This document shows, piece by piece, positions 8,321-15,452 of a DNA stretch of 32,961 bases. The stretch lies in the NCBI GenBank assembly GCA_024642485.1, contig JAHEAY010000021.1, positions 1-32,961 of the forward strand, written 5' to 3'. The notes below the pieces were generated by a model that had not been told where the DNA came from, did not search any database, and saw only the letters and a list, made by a program, of their open reading frames with translations. Position numbers and translations under genes: made by a program. Source of the DNA: Cytophagaceae bacterium. GTDB lineage: Bacteria > Bacteroidota > Bacteroidia > Cytophagales > Spirosomataceae. Each line of letters begins with the position of its first letter. The first letter of the stretch is position 1.

Positions 8321-8334
8321 ATTAGTGTACTAAT
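8321..8334. repeat. Short palindrome ATTAGT-GT-ACTAAT before the glycan cluster
   Basis: Two perfect 6-base arms around a 2-base centre end 8 bases before the ATG of the membrane glycosyltransferase gene. The position suits an operator for a dimeric regulator. No regulator is encoded nearby and no TAnnTTTG box is seen in this gap. Confidence 0.35.
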
Positions 8335-8342
8335 AGAAAATT

Positions 8343-9548
8343 ATGTTGGTTTATAAGTTAGTTCTGGGGGTATTTTTTTCTTTATTGCTGCTTGCTTCGT
8401 TGATTTTAAAGGATCGGATTGAACCTGAAATCAACAAATCTCCAAAGCTGTATTTATTTGCATTCTTCTTAGCATTTAGGCTTTTCCCATTTTTACTAAT
8501 CTACGTGTACTTAGGCTTTGATGCGAGATCTGACGTATTGATGTTTTATGATTCAGCAGTTTCGGCAGCAAAAGGAGCTTGGGTATATCGAGATTTTGAG
8601 TCGGCCTATTCGCCATTATTTCCATATTTCACTGTGTTGCCGCTTTGGCTTTGGGAAAGCCCCAAAGCGATCATTTTGCAAATGATTTTATTGGAATTTG
8701 GAATTTTATTGGCAACCATTAAGCTAAGAAAGGCTTCTGCTTTTCAGGGATTGCTCTATTTGTTATTACCGGCATCATTCATTTTATCTGTTTTAGGTGG
8801 ACAGGAGGATATTTTTATGTGGGGGGGCATCGTGTTGGCCCTTTTGATATTCCAACGAAATAAAAATTATCTCATGTTGGGGGTAATTTTAGGGTTAGGG
8901 CTTTTGATTACAAAAGCTTTATTGGTCTTACTTATTATCGTTATTTTGATTGCGTTAAAAGAGCGGATAAATGTATTGTTGGGATTGTTGCTTGTAGGAA
9001 TTCCTTCGTTAATAATTTTATATTTCAATATTGGATGGGACTTTTTGGCGCCCATTCAACAGGCGAATGATCCTCGTTTACCTAATATTTGGTCAATTTT
9101 GCATCCATTGACAAATGGATTAATTCCTTTAGGACCTAAGTGGTTAAATTGGGTTGGTTTGTTAAGTATTTTGTTTGTAGGATGCTTTTATATTGCGCGA
9201 AATCGAACCGAAAAATTGATTGATCAGCTTCCACATTTATTTTTAGTTGTTTATATGTGGATGATGGTAAGTCAACAATCCTCCGTTGTTAATTATGCTT
9301 ACACCATTTTGATGCCTTTATTATTTTGGGGTAAAATGAGTGAAAAACCGATTTTTTGGATTGTATTGGTCCTATTCAACTTTGCAGTAATTTTACAGGC
9401 CCCATTGTGGTGGGGAATGGGAATGATTTATTTTCATTCGATTTCTGATTTAATGGTACCCTCGCATGCGCTTGAGTATTTCTTGGAGCTTCTAGTCGTA
9501 GGTTCATTGTTTTGGTTCTTGAAAAATATGTTGTTACTTAAAAAATAA
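8343..9548 (+). CDS. Polytopic membrane protein, probable GT-C glycosyltransferase
   Basis: A 401-residue protein with roughly ten to eleven hydrophobic helices and short loops. The first extracytoplasmic loop has acidic residues at GFDARSDVLMFYD (58-70), followed by a GxWVYRDFESAYSPL segment. This arrangement resembles lipid-linked-sugar GT-C enzymes of the GT87/DUF2029 type, where such aspartates are catalytic. A GGQED motif (152-156) is also reminiscent of that group. It would transfer a mannose-like or other sugar from a polyprenyl-phosphate donor on the outer face of the inner membrane. This is an inference from topology and motifs, since overall identity is not recognisable by eye. It is the first gene of the glycan cluster and visibly AT-rich. 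Confidence 0.65.
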   Translation: MLVYKLVLGVFFSLLLLASLILKDRIEPEINKSPKLYLFAFFLAFRLFPFLLIYVYLGFDARSDVLMFYDSAVSAAKGAWVYRDFESAYSPLFPYFTVLPLWLWESPKAIILQMILLEFGILLATIKLRKASAFQGLLYLLLPASFILSVLGGQEDIFMWGGIVLALLIFQRNKNYLMLGVILGLGLLITKALLVLLIIVILIALKERINVLLGLLLVGIPSLIILYFNIGWDFLAPIQQANDPRLPNIWSILHPLTNGLIPLGPKWLNWVGLLSILFVGCFYIARNRTEKLIDQLPHLFLVVYMWMMVSQQSSVVNYAYTILMPLLFWGKMSEKPIFWIVLVLFNFAVILQAPLWWGMGMIYFHSISDLMVPSHALEYFLELLVVGSLFWFLKNMLLLKK

Positions 9549-9562
9549 ACTATTTTTACATT

Positions 9563-10567
9563 ATGATTCGAGTTGGGATAATAGGTTATGGTTATTGGGG
9601 AATAAATTTATTGCGCAATTTTATCAATGCCGCTGATTGTACGGTGACCGCTGTTTGTGATGCGCGTACCGAACGTTTGCAAGCTGCCCAAAAAGTGCAC
9701 AATTCGTTAACGGTATTTACGGATGTTGACATGTTCATGTCGCAAGCTCCGGTAGATGCTGTAGTCATCGCTACTCCTGTATTTTTGCATTTCAGTTTAG
9801 CCAAGAAAGCCTTATTGGCTGGGAAGCATGTTTTGGTTGAAAAACCATTGACTGCATCCGTTTCGGAGGCTCATGAATTGGTTGAGCTAAGTTTGAAACA
9901 CAATTTAGTGTTAGCTGTAGATCATACTTTTCTATTTACAGGTTCTGTACAAAAGATAAAAACCTGTGTTGAATTAGGTGAGTTGGGAGCATTGCAATAT
10001 TTTGACTCAACGCGTATTAATTTAGGTTTGTTTCAACCTGACGTGAATGTTATATGGGATTTAGCACCTCATGATATTTCTATTTTGAATTATTTGGTTC
10101 CCGAAAGGCCTGTAAGTGTTGTATGTACTGGGCAAGCGCACACGAAGAGTGGTTTAGAAAATATTGCTTACCTAACCTTAAATTACACATCCAATTTTAT
10201 TGCTCATTTTACTTGTTCTTGGATTTCGCCTTTGAAAATTAGACGAATATTGATCGGAGGAGATAAAAAAATGTGTTTATATGATGATGTGGAGCCTACT
10301 GAAAAAATTAAAATTTACGATACAGGGTTTAAAGCAAACACAGAATCTGAAAAGCATCAAATGCTTATCGATTACCGAGTAGGGGATATATTTATTCCTA
10401 AAATTCCCCAAAATGAAGCATTGGCTTCGATGGCTAATGACTTTGTTCAAGCTATCCTACATCAGCGAAAGCCGCTTGTAGATGGTATGGCCGGATTGGA
10501 AGTCGTTTCGATCTTAGAGGCTGCTCAGAAATCAATTGAATTAGGAGGAAAAGAAATAAAATTATAA
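9563..10567 (+). CDS. Gfo/Idh/MocA oxidoreductase (WbpB/WlbA-like)
   Basis: NAD(P)-dependent sugar oxidoreductase of 334 residues. The Rossmann fingerprint GIIGYGYWG is at residues 5-13, and the family motif EKPLTAS is at 93-99. A WDLAPHDISIL segment (165-175) carries a His suitable for catalysis. Next come a left-handed beta-helix acyltransferase and a DegT-type aminotransferase, the same combination as WbpB-WbpD-WbpE. In that pathway the oxidoreductase oxidises C3 of a UDP-GlcNAc-derived uronic acid, so that position can be aminated and then acetylated. By analogy this protein should make a 3-keto nucleotide sugar. The exact substrate is unknown and no UDP-sugar 6-dehydrogenase is in the window. 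The stop overlaps the next ATG by one base. Confidence 0.88.
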   Translation: MIRVGIIGYGYWGINLLRNFINAADCTVTAVCDARTERLQAAQKVHNSLTVFTDVDMFMSQAPVDAVVIATPVFLHFSLAKKALLAGKHVLVEKPLTASVSEAHELVELSLKHNLVLAVDHTFLFTGSVQKIKTCVELGELGALQYFDSTRINLGLFQPDVNVIWDLAPHDISILNYLVPERPVSVVCTGQAHTKSGLENIAYLTLNYTSNFIAHFTCSWISPLKIRRILIGGDKKMCLYDDVEPTEKIKIYDTGFKANTESEKHQMLIDYRVGDIFIPKIPQNEALASMANDFVQAILHQRKPLVDGMAGLEVVSILEAAQKSIELGGKEIKL

Positions 10568-11052
10568 TGGAGGTACTTAATTCTACTGAAAATTTTCAGT
10601 GTTTAAATCATGTAGAAGTGGGCGAAGGTGTAAAAATATTCGCTTTTGTCAATGCTTACCACTGTAAGATTGGTTCTGGATCCAAAGTGGGTACTTTTGT
10701 CGAAATTCAGCGTGGCGTGGAAATTGGTGAAAATTGCAAGATTTCAAGTCACTCTTTTATTTGTGAAGGTGTTAAAATAGAGGACAATGTTTTTATTGGC
10801 CATAATGTAACATTTGTTAATGATCGTTATCCACGTGCTACTAATGAAGATGGAAGTATTCAAACGGCGGATGATTGGAAATTGGAAACTACGCTAATAA
10901 AAAAAGGCGCTTCTATTGGTTCAAGTGTGACAATTTTATGTGGCGTTACAATTGGTGAGGGAGCACTGGTAGGTGCAGGTTCTGTCGTAACAAAAGATGT
11001 TGCGCCAAACACAGTTGTGGTGGGAAATCCTGCTAAACAAATTAAAAAATAG
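10567..11052 (+). CDS. Hexapeptide-repeat sugar N-acetyltransferase (WbpD/WlbB-like)
   Basis: A 161-residue left-handed beta-helix protein, normally a trimer, with repeated [IV]-G-x-x-x-x units such as VEIGENCKI, VKIEDNVFI, ASIGSSVTI and VTIGEGALV. The end VVTKDVAPNTVVVGNPAKQI is typical of sugar acetyltransferases using acetyl-CoA. Length and the VTFVNDRYPRA segment in the middle match the WbpD/WlbB group, which acetylates a 3-amino group on a UDP-sugar. The start overlaps the oxidoreductase stop (TAATG), and the aminotransferase follows after 4 bases, so the three are one translational unit. Confidence 0.88.
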   Translation: MEVLNSTENFQCLNHVEVGEGVKIFAFVNAYHCKIGSGSKVGTFVEIQRGVEIGENCKISSHSFICEGVKIEDNVFIGHNVTFVNDRYPRATNEDGSIQTADDWKLETTLIKKGASIGSSVTILCGVTIGEGALVGAGSVVTKDVAPNTVVVGNPAKQIKK

Positions 11053-11056
11053 TCGA

Positions 11057-12154
11057 ATGAATATTCCTTGTTTAGATATTAATAAACAATACCTTTCCAT
11101 CAAAGCGGAAATACTTGCCAAAACAGAGGAGGTATTTGACTCAAATGCTTTTTCCGGCGGACCATATGTTGCTGCTTTTGAAAAAGATTTTGCCGCATTT
11201 TGTGAGAGTAAATTTTCGCTAGGTTGCAATAACGGAACGACCGCTTTGCATTTGGCGCTTTTGGCGCTAGGCATTAAATCAGGAGATGAAGTTATTTTGC
11301 CAGCCAACACCTTCATCGCGACGGCTTGGGCAATTTCTTACGTTGGCGCTATTCCTGTTTTCGTTGATAATGACCCCAATACCTGGGAAATCGATGTTAA
11401 TCAGATTGAGGCAAAAATCACACCCAAAACCAAGGCGATTATCGGCGTTCACCTATATGGTCAACCTTTTGATATTGATGCAGTTCGCAGCATTGCTGAA
11501 AAACATCAATTATTTGTCGTAGAAGATGCGGCACAAGCGCAAGGTGCTCGCTATAAAGGTAAGCCAGTTGGGACTTTCGGAGATATTGGATGTTTCAGTT
11601 TTTATCCGGGAAAAAACTTAGGTGCTTTTGGAGAAGCAGGAGGACTAACCATGCAAGATGAATCGTATGCCAAGCATATCATGCGGTTGCGTAATCATGG
11701 GATGGAGCAACGCTATTACCATGAGGAAATTGGGTATAATTATCGAATGGATGGCTTGCAAGGAGCAATTTTGAGTATCAAATTGAAGTACCTTGCCAAC
11801 TGGAATTCTCGAAGAAAGGAGATTGCTCATAAATATTTGAGTCAAATTGTTAATCCTTTGATTACCATGCAGCATCAGCCGGAATGGTCAGATTCAGTTT
11901 TTCATTTATTTGTTGTGACTACGCCTGACCGTGAAAATTTTGCAGCTTTTTTGGCAAATAATGGAATTCAAGTGGGTTATCATTACCCTGTGCCATGTCA
12001 TCTGCAAAATGCATACAAATCCCTAGGCTACTCAACTGGTGATTTCCCCAATGCTGAATATTTGGCTGCACATTGTGTTTCTTTGCCTATGTTTGCTGAA
12101 TTAACTGACGAAGAGGTTAGTCATGTTATTGACATCGTAAATCAATACAAATGA
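11057..12154 (+). CDS. DegT/DnrJ/EryC1/StrS PLP sugar aminotransferase
   Basis: PLP-dependent aminotransferase of 365 residues that converts a keto-sugar nucleotide to the amino sugar. The Schiff-base lysine is Lys186 in FSFYPGKNLGAFGEAG. The cofactor Asp is in VVEDAAQAQGA (about 154-164), and the substrate-binding NNGTTALHLALLALG segment is at 58-72. The closest functional group is WbpE/FdtB-like 3-aminotransferases. The longest frame starts at 10997 inside the acyltransferase gene. The ATG at 11057 gives the family start MNIPCLDINKQY and a 4-base gap, so it is chosen. Its last four bases (ATGA) overlap the next gene. It should act between the neighbouring oxidoreductase and acetyltransferase. 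Confidence 0.93.
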   Translation: MNIPCLDINKQYLSIKAEILAKTEEVFDSNAFSGGPYVAAFEKDFAAFCESKFSLGCNNGTTALHLALLALGIKSGDEVILPANTFIATAWAISYVGAIPVFVDNDPNTWEIDVNQIEAKITPKTKAIIGVHLYGQPFDIDAVRSIAEKHQLFVVEDAAQAQGARYKGKPVGTFGDIGCFSFYPGKNLGAFGEAGGLTMQDESYAKHIMRLRNHGMEQRYYHEEIGYNYRMDGLQGAILSIKLKYLANWNSRRKEIAHKYLSQIVNPLITMQHQPEWSDSVFHLFVVTTPDRENFAAFLANNGIQVGYHYPVPCHLQNAYKSLGYSTGDFPNAEYLAAHCVSLPMFAELTDEEVSHVIDIVNQYK

Positions 12155-12870
12155 GCAAGCAATCTTGGTCGGTCATTGTGTTTTGTTTCAATGAAGTTGG
12201 AACAGTAGAGCAAGTTGTCAAAAAGACAATGGAGACTCTTCAAAAAATGAATATCGAATTTTTTGAGGTGCTTTTAGTAGATGATGGTAGCACTGATGGT
12301 TCACGTGAGCTAGCAAGCAATTTTACCGCATTGTTTCCGAAATTACGTCTTGTATTCCATGATCGAAACTTAGGGATTGGCCATGCATTGCGAACAGGTT
12401 ATTTTGAGGCACAATATGAAAATGTTTGTGCTGTTCCTGCCGATGGCCAATTTGATTTGGATGAGTTATTGCCTTTTGCTGAAGTTCCAGCTAACTCAAT
12501 CATATCGTTTTTCCGTAAAGAAAATACTACCTATAGCTTTTTTAGGAACTCTTTGTCTAAAGCAAATAAGCAGTTAAACTTGTGGCTCAATGGTTTTGAG
12601 TTGAAAGATGTAAACTGGGTTAAAATTTACAAAGGCAAGGATATCAAGGAAATGAATTTGGAAATAGAAAGCTCGTTAGTTGAAAGTGAAATATGTGCCA
12701 AGTTCATGATGAAAGGATTTCAAGTTATTGAAATAGAATCGAAATATTTACAGCGTACGTCTGGAATTAGCAAAGGAGCCAGCTTTAAAATTGTTAAGCA
12801 AGCCATGATCGATACACTTTTTTTGGCCCGCGTTTTATTCCGATATAGGCAACAAATTAGGAATTTGTAG
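12151..12870 (+). CDS. Family 2 glycosyltransferase, DPM1-like
   Basis: A 239-residue GT-A fold enzyme. The nucleotide-binding VDDGSTDGS is at residues 43-51, followed by the NLGIGHALRTGY segment (73-84), and the metal-binding loop is PADGQFD (96-102). This pattern is close to dolichol/polyprenyl-phosphate mannosyl- and glucosyl-transferases, but no C-terminal transmembrane helices are present. It may charge a lipid carrier with the sugar used by the GT-C protein at 8343-9548, or add a residue to the growing glycan. Both are inference. The start overlaps the aminotransferase stop by four bases. Confidence 0.85.
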   Translation: MSKQSWSVIVFCFNEVGTVEQVVKKTMETLQKMNIEFFEVLLVDDGSTDGSRELASNFTALFPKLRLVFHDRNLGIGHALRTGYFEAQYENVCAVPADGQFDLDELLPFAEVPANSIISFFRKENTTYSFFRNSLSKANKQLNLWLNGFELKDVNWVKIYKGKDIKEMNLEIESSLVESEICAKFMMKGFQVIEIESKYLQRTSGISKGASFKIVKQAMIDTLFLARVLFRYRQQIRNL

Positions 12871-12889
12871 TTCATAAATTCAACAGGCT

Positions 12890-13795
12890 ATGTCAGGAAT
12901 TACTGCTATTATATTGACTTACAATGAAGAATTGCATTTGGGGCGCTGTATTGCGAGCTTAACTCCAATTTGTGATCGAATATGTATCATTGATTCTTTT
13001 TCAACTGACAGAACCATTGAGATAGCCAAAGGATTAGGCGCTGAAGTCTACCAAAATTCATGGGAAAATAATTATGCTGCCCAGTTAAATTGGGGTATCC
13101 ATCAGATAAATGCTAAGACAGATTGGACTATTCGAATTGATGCGGATGAGTATTTAAGTCCAGAATTAATCGAAGAACTCAAAAACAAATTAACATCTAT
13201 ACCCAAAGACGTTTCAGGAATAGAGTTGACACGAAAAGTGCTTTTTAAAGGAAAGTGGATTCGATTCGGAGGATTTTATCCGATACATTTGCTTCGAATT
13301 TGGCGATCGGGTCAAGGCATATGTGAAAGTCGGTTGATGGACGAACACATGATACTTTCAGGAGGTAAAATTTTGCGGCTTCAAGAGAATTTGATTGACG
13401 AGAATTTAAATTCTATGCATTGGTGGGTAAACAAGCACAATAATTATGCACGTCGAGAGGCCGCAGATATATTAAATCAAGAATTTTCATTTGTTGAAAC
13501 TACAGATTTAGCTGATGTAGAAGTCGGTAAGCAAGCGGCATCTAAACGAAAAGTGAAAAATAATTTATACAATAAACTGCCACTCGGTCTTCGTTCCTTG
13601 TTGTATTTCTGCTTTCGTTTTTTCCTGCAATTGGGTTTTCTCGATCATCCCAAAGTTTGGATTTTTCATTTTATGCAAGGCTTTTGGTATCGATTATTAG
13701 TTGATATCAATGTCTATGAGGCTAAAACTGCCTGCCAAGGAGATGTTTTCCGATTGCGCGAATATGTTCGCAATGTGTGGAAAATTAAAATATAA
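12890..13795 (+). CDS. Family 2 glycosyltransferase, WaaE/KdtX-like
   Basis: A 301-residue GT-A glycosyltransferase. Motifs are ILTYNEE (8-14), IDSFSTDRT (34-42, in place of the usual DDGS), QLNWGI (65-70), and the metal-binding DADEYLSPEL (84-93). The GFYPIHLLRIWRSG and WWVNKHNNYARREA segments are typical of the WaaE-like branch, which adds beta-linked sugars to LPS core or exopolysaccharide. The acceptor here is unknown. It lies 19 bases after the previous glycosyltransferase and closes the AT-rich cluster. Confidence 0.88.
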   Translation: MSGITAIILTYNEELHLGRCIASLTPICDRICIIDSFSTDRTIEIAKGLGAEVYQNSWENNYAAQLNWGIHQINAKTDWTIRIDADEYLSPELIEELKNKLTSIPKDVSGIELTRKVLFKGKWIRFGGFYPIHLLRIWRSGQGICESRLMDEHMILSGGKILRLQENLIDENLNSMHWWVNKHNNYARREAADILNQEFSFVETTDLADVEVGKQAASKRKVKNNLYNKLPLGLRSLLYFCFRFFLQLGFLDHPKVWIFHFMQGFWYRLLVDINVYEAKTACQGDVFRLREYVRNVWKIKI

Positions 13796-13830
13796 TTGAT
13801 TAGTATTACTTTCTGTAAAGTGAAGCTAAC

Positions 13831-14874
13831 ATGCGCATTATCAAGTATATTCTCCCATTTATCCTTTTTGTTGGCGCTTGGATTTCCTATCATTCCATTG
13901 GAATCATGTGCTGGGCCACAATCTTCTTTAGCTTCCTTTTTATCCCCATCGCTGAATTATTGATTCCCTCGGATGAAGGTAATTTGTCGGATGCCGACGA
14001 AATAGCGGCCCAAAATAATTCCATGTACGATATCGTATTGTATCTGGCTTTTTTCTTGCATCTAGTTTGCTTGTTTTCATTCTTGAATCACGTAGCTGAC
14101 CCTCAGATTTCTGTGCAAGATCGAGCAGGACGAATTTTAACGGCAGGTTTATTGGCAGGTATTTTTGGGATTAATTTAGCACATGAATTAGGACATCGTT
14201 CGAAAAAAATCGAACAAACAATGGCCAAAATTTTGCTGTCTACGAGCCTTTATATGCACTTTTTTATTGAACATAATCGGGGACATCATACCCATGTGAG
14301 TACTCCTGATGATCCGAGTACAGCTAGGTACCGACAAAGTGTATTTGCTTTTTATTTCCAAACAATTCCGGGCACCTATCTTAGCGCTTGGCGAATCAAT
14401 AATAAGATTTTAAATAATCAGCAATTAAGTTTTTGGTCCCTTCAAAATGAAATGTTAATCTTTCATTTTGCTCAATTCGGCCTTTTGTTTAGTATTTATT
14501 CGATTTGGGGTATAGCGACTTTGGGGTATTTTTTGCTCGCCGCGCTGATTGGGATTTTGCTATTGGAATCTGTGAATTATATTGAGCATTATGGCTTAAT
14601 GCGTCAGTTAAATGCAAATGAGCGTTATGGACGCGTCCAACCGGAACATTCTTGGAACAGCAATCATTTATTAGGTCGTGTACTTTTGTTTGAGCTCAGT
14701 CGGCACAGCGATCATCATTATTCTGCATCGCGAAAATATCAAATTCTCCGCCACCATGAAGGTGCGCCACAAATGCCTACGGGTTATCCAGGGATGTTGA
14801 TTTTAGCCATGATTCCACCAATTTATTTTACCGTGATGGACAAACAAATGCAGAAATACGGTGTGTTAAAATGA
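13831..14874 (+). CDS. AlkB-type membrane di-iron hydroxylase (alkane 1-monooxygenase family)
   Basis: Integral membrane monooxygenase of 347 residues with about six helices and all histidine boxes of the AlkB branch. These are HELGH (118-122), EHNRGHH followed by THVSTPDDPSTAR (147-166), an extra NYIEHYG (249-255), and RHSDHH (291-296). The TPDDPSTAR and RHSDHH motifs separate it from ordinary fatty-acid desaturases. Characterised members hydroxylate terminal carbons of alkanes or related chains using O2 and rubredoxin. No rubredoxin or reductase gene is in the window, so electrons must come from elsewhere. Placed 35 bases after the glycan cluster, it could act on a lipid rather than on alkanes; that is inference. 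Its 3' end overlaps the convergent DUF1566 gene by 9 bases. Confidence 0.9.
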   Translation: MRIIKYILPFILFVGAWISYHSIGIMCWATIFFSFLFIPIAELLIPSDEGNLSDADEIAAQNNSMYDIVLYLAFFLHLVCLFSFLNHVADPQISVQDRAGRILTAGLLAGIFGINLAHELGHRSKKIEQTMAKILLSTSLYMHFFIEHNRGHHTHVSTPDDPSTARYRQSVFAFYFQTIPGTYLSAWRINNKILNNQQLSFWSLQNEMLIFHFAQFGLLFSIYSIWGIATLGYFLLAALIGILLLESVNYIEHYGLMRQLNANERYGRVQPEHSWNSNHLLGRVLLFELSRHSDHHYSASRKYQILRHHEGAPQMPTGYPGMLILAMIPPIYFTVMDKQMQKYGVLK

Positions 14875-15303
14875 TCGAACTGCTTTCACGAAACATTTGA
14901 AGTCTTTGAAATAAGACGCCTGAAGGCCTGTTTGGAGGTTATGTGTCCAAGCATTTTGTTTGTCGATCTCTGTAGAAGTCCAATACCAAGATGATTGAAA
15001 TATACTGCCACCACCCACTTTTTTTAAATTTAATTTGGGATGAATTAATTCGAATTCTTCTCTCGTAGGAAGACGCCAGTCGCTAAATCCGCCAACCTGT
15101 AAACTATCACAAGCTTTAATCGCTTCATTATAATCGAGCTTACCCAGGTTTTCAACGCTTGCAATTAAACCATGACCGTTTTTTTCTAAAATTACATAGC
15201 CGCCATTTTTGATAATGGGTAGCTTCTTGTTGGGGCTTTGTGCCGAAACAGTCAAGCAAGCGAATAAAAGGAAGCTGAATATGAATAAGTTACGAATCGA
15301 CAT
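14866..15303 (-). CDS. Exported DUF1566 (Lcl C-terminal domain) protein
   Basis: A 145-residue exported protein with an N-terminal hydrophobic signal (IRNLFIFSFLLFACLTVSAQ). The DUF1566/Lcl fold landmarks follow: GGFSDWRLPTREEFELI (about residues 72-88), SSWYWTSTE, and the final CFVKAVRSF. The fold is related to C-type-lectin-like surface domains, and its function is generally unknown. The longest frame starts at 15333, but a TAnnTTTG box occupies 15331-15338. The ATG at 15303 also gives a cleaner signal peptide and is chosen. The stop lies inside the 3' end of the AlkB-like gene on the other strand. Confidence 0.82.
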   Translation of the reverse strand: MSIRNLFIFSFLLFACLTVSAQSPNKKLPIIKNGGYVILEKNGHGLIASVENLGKLDYNEAIKACDSLQVGGFSDWRLPTREEFELIHPKLNLKKVGGGSIFQSSWYWTSTEIDKQNAWTHNLQTGLQASYFKDFKCFVKAVRSF

Positions 15304-15330
15304 GTAAGGTTGTTGTATGGTAATATCCCT

Positions 15331-15338
15331 CAAAATTA
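15331..15338 (-). promoter_or_regulatory. Putative -7 box (TAATTTTG) for the DUF1566 gene
   Basis: The minus strand reads TAATTTTG, an exact TAnnTTTG match 28-35 bases before the chosen ATG at 15303. It argues against the upstream ATG at 15333. Confidence 0.5.
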
Positions 15339-15394
15339 GATAAAATAAGTGTTAGAGGAAATTTATTTGGATTTTTATCGTTGGAATGGGGAGA

Positions 15395-15402
15395 TAAATT
15401 TG
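15395..15402 (+). promoter_or_regulatory. Putative -7 box (TAAATTTG) for the TPR operon
   Basis: TAAATTTG matches TAnnTTTG and lies 51-58 bases before the ATG at 15453. No convincing -33 TTG stands at the expected spacing, so this is a candidate only. Confidence 0.35.
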
Positions 15403-15452
15403 AAATAAAATTTGTATTATTGTAATAACCCTAAATATACATCTGTTCGTAG

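Noticed and set aside
10997-11056. Upstream start for the aminotransferase
   Set aside because: The added 20 residues lie inside the acyltransferase gene and do not resemble the family N-terminus; ATG 11057 fits better.
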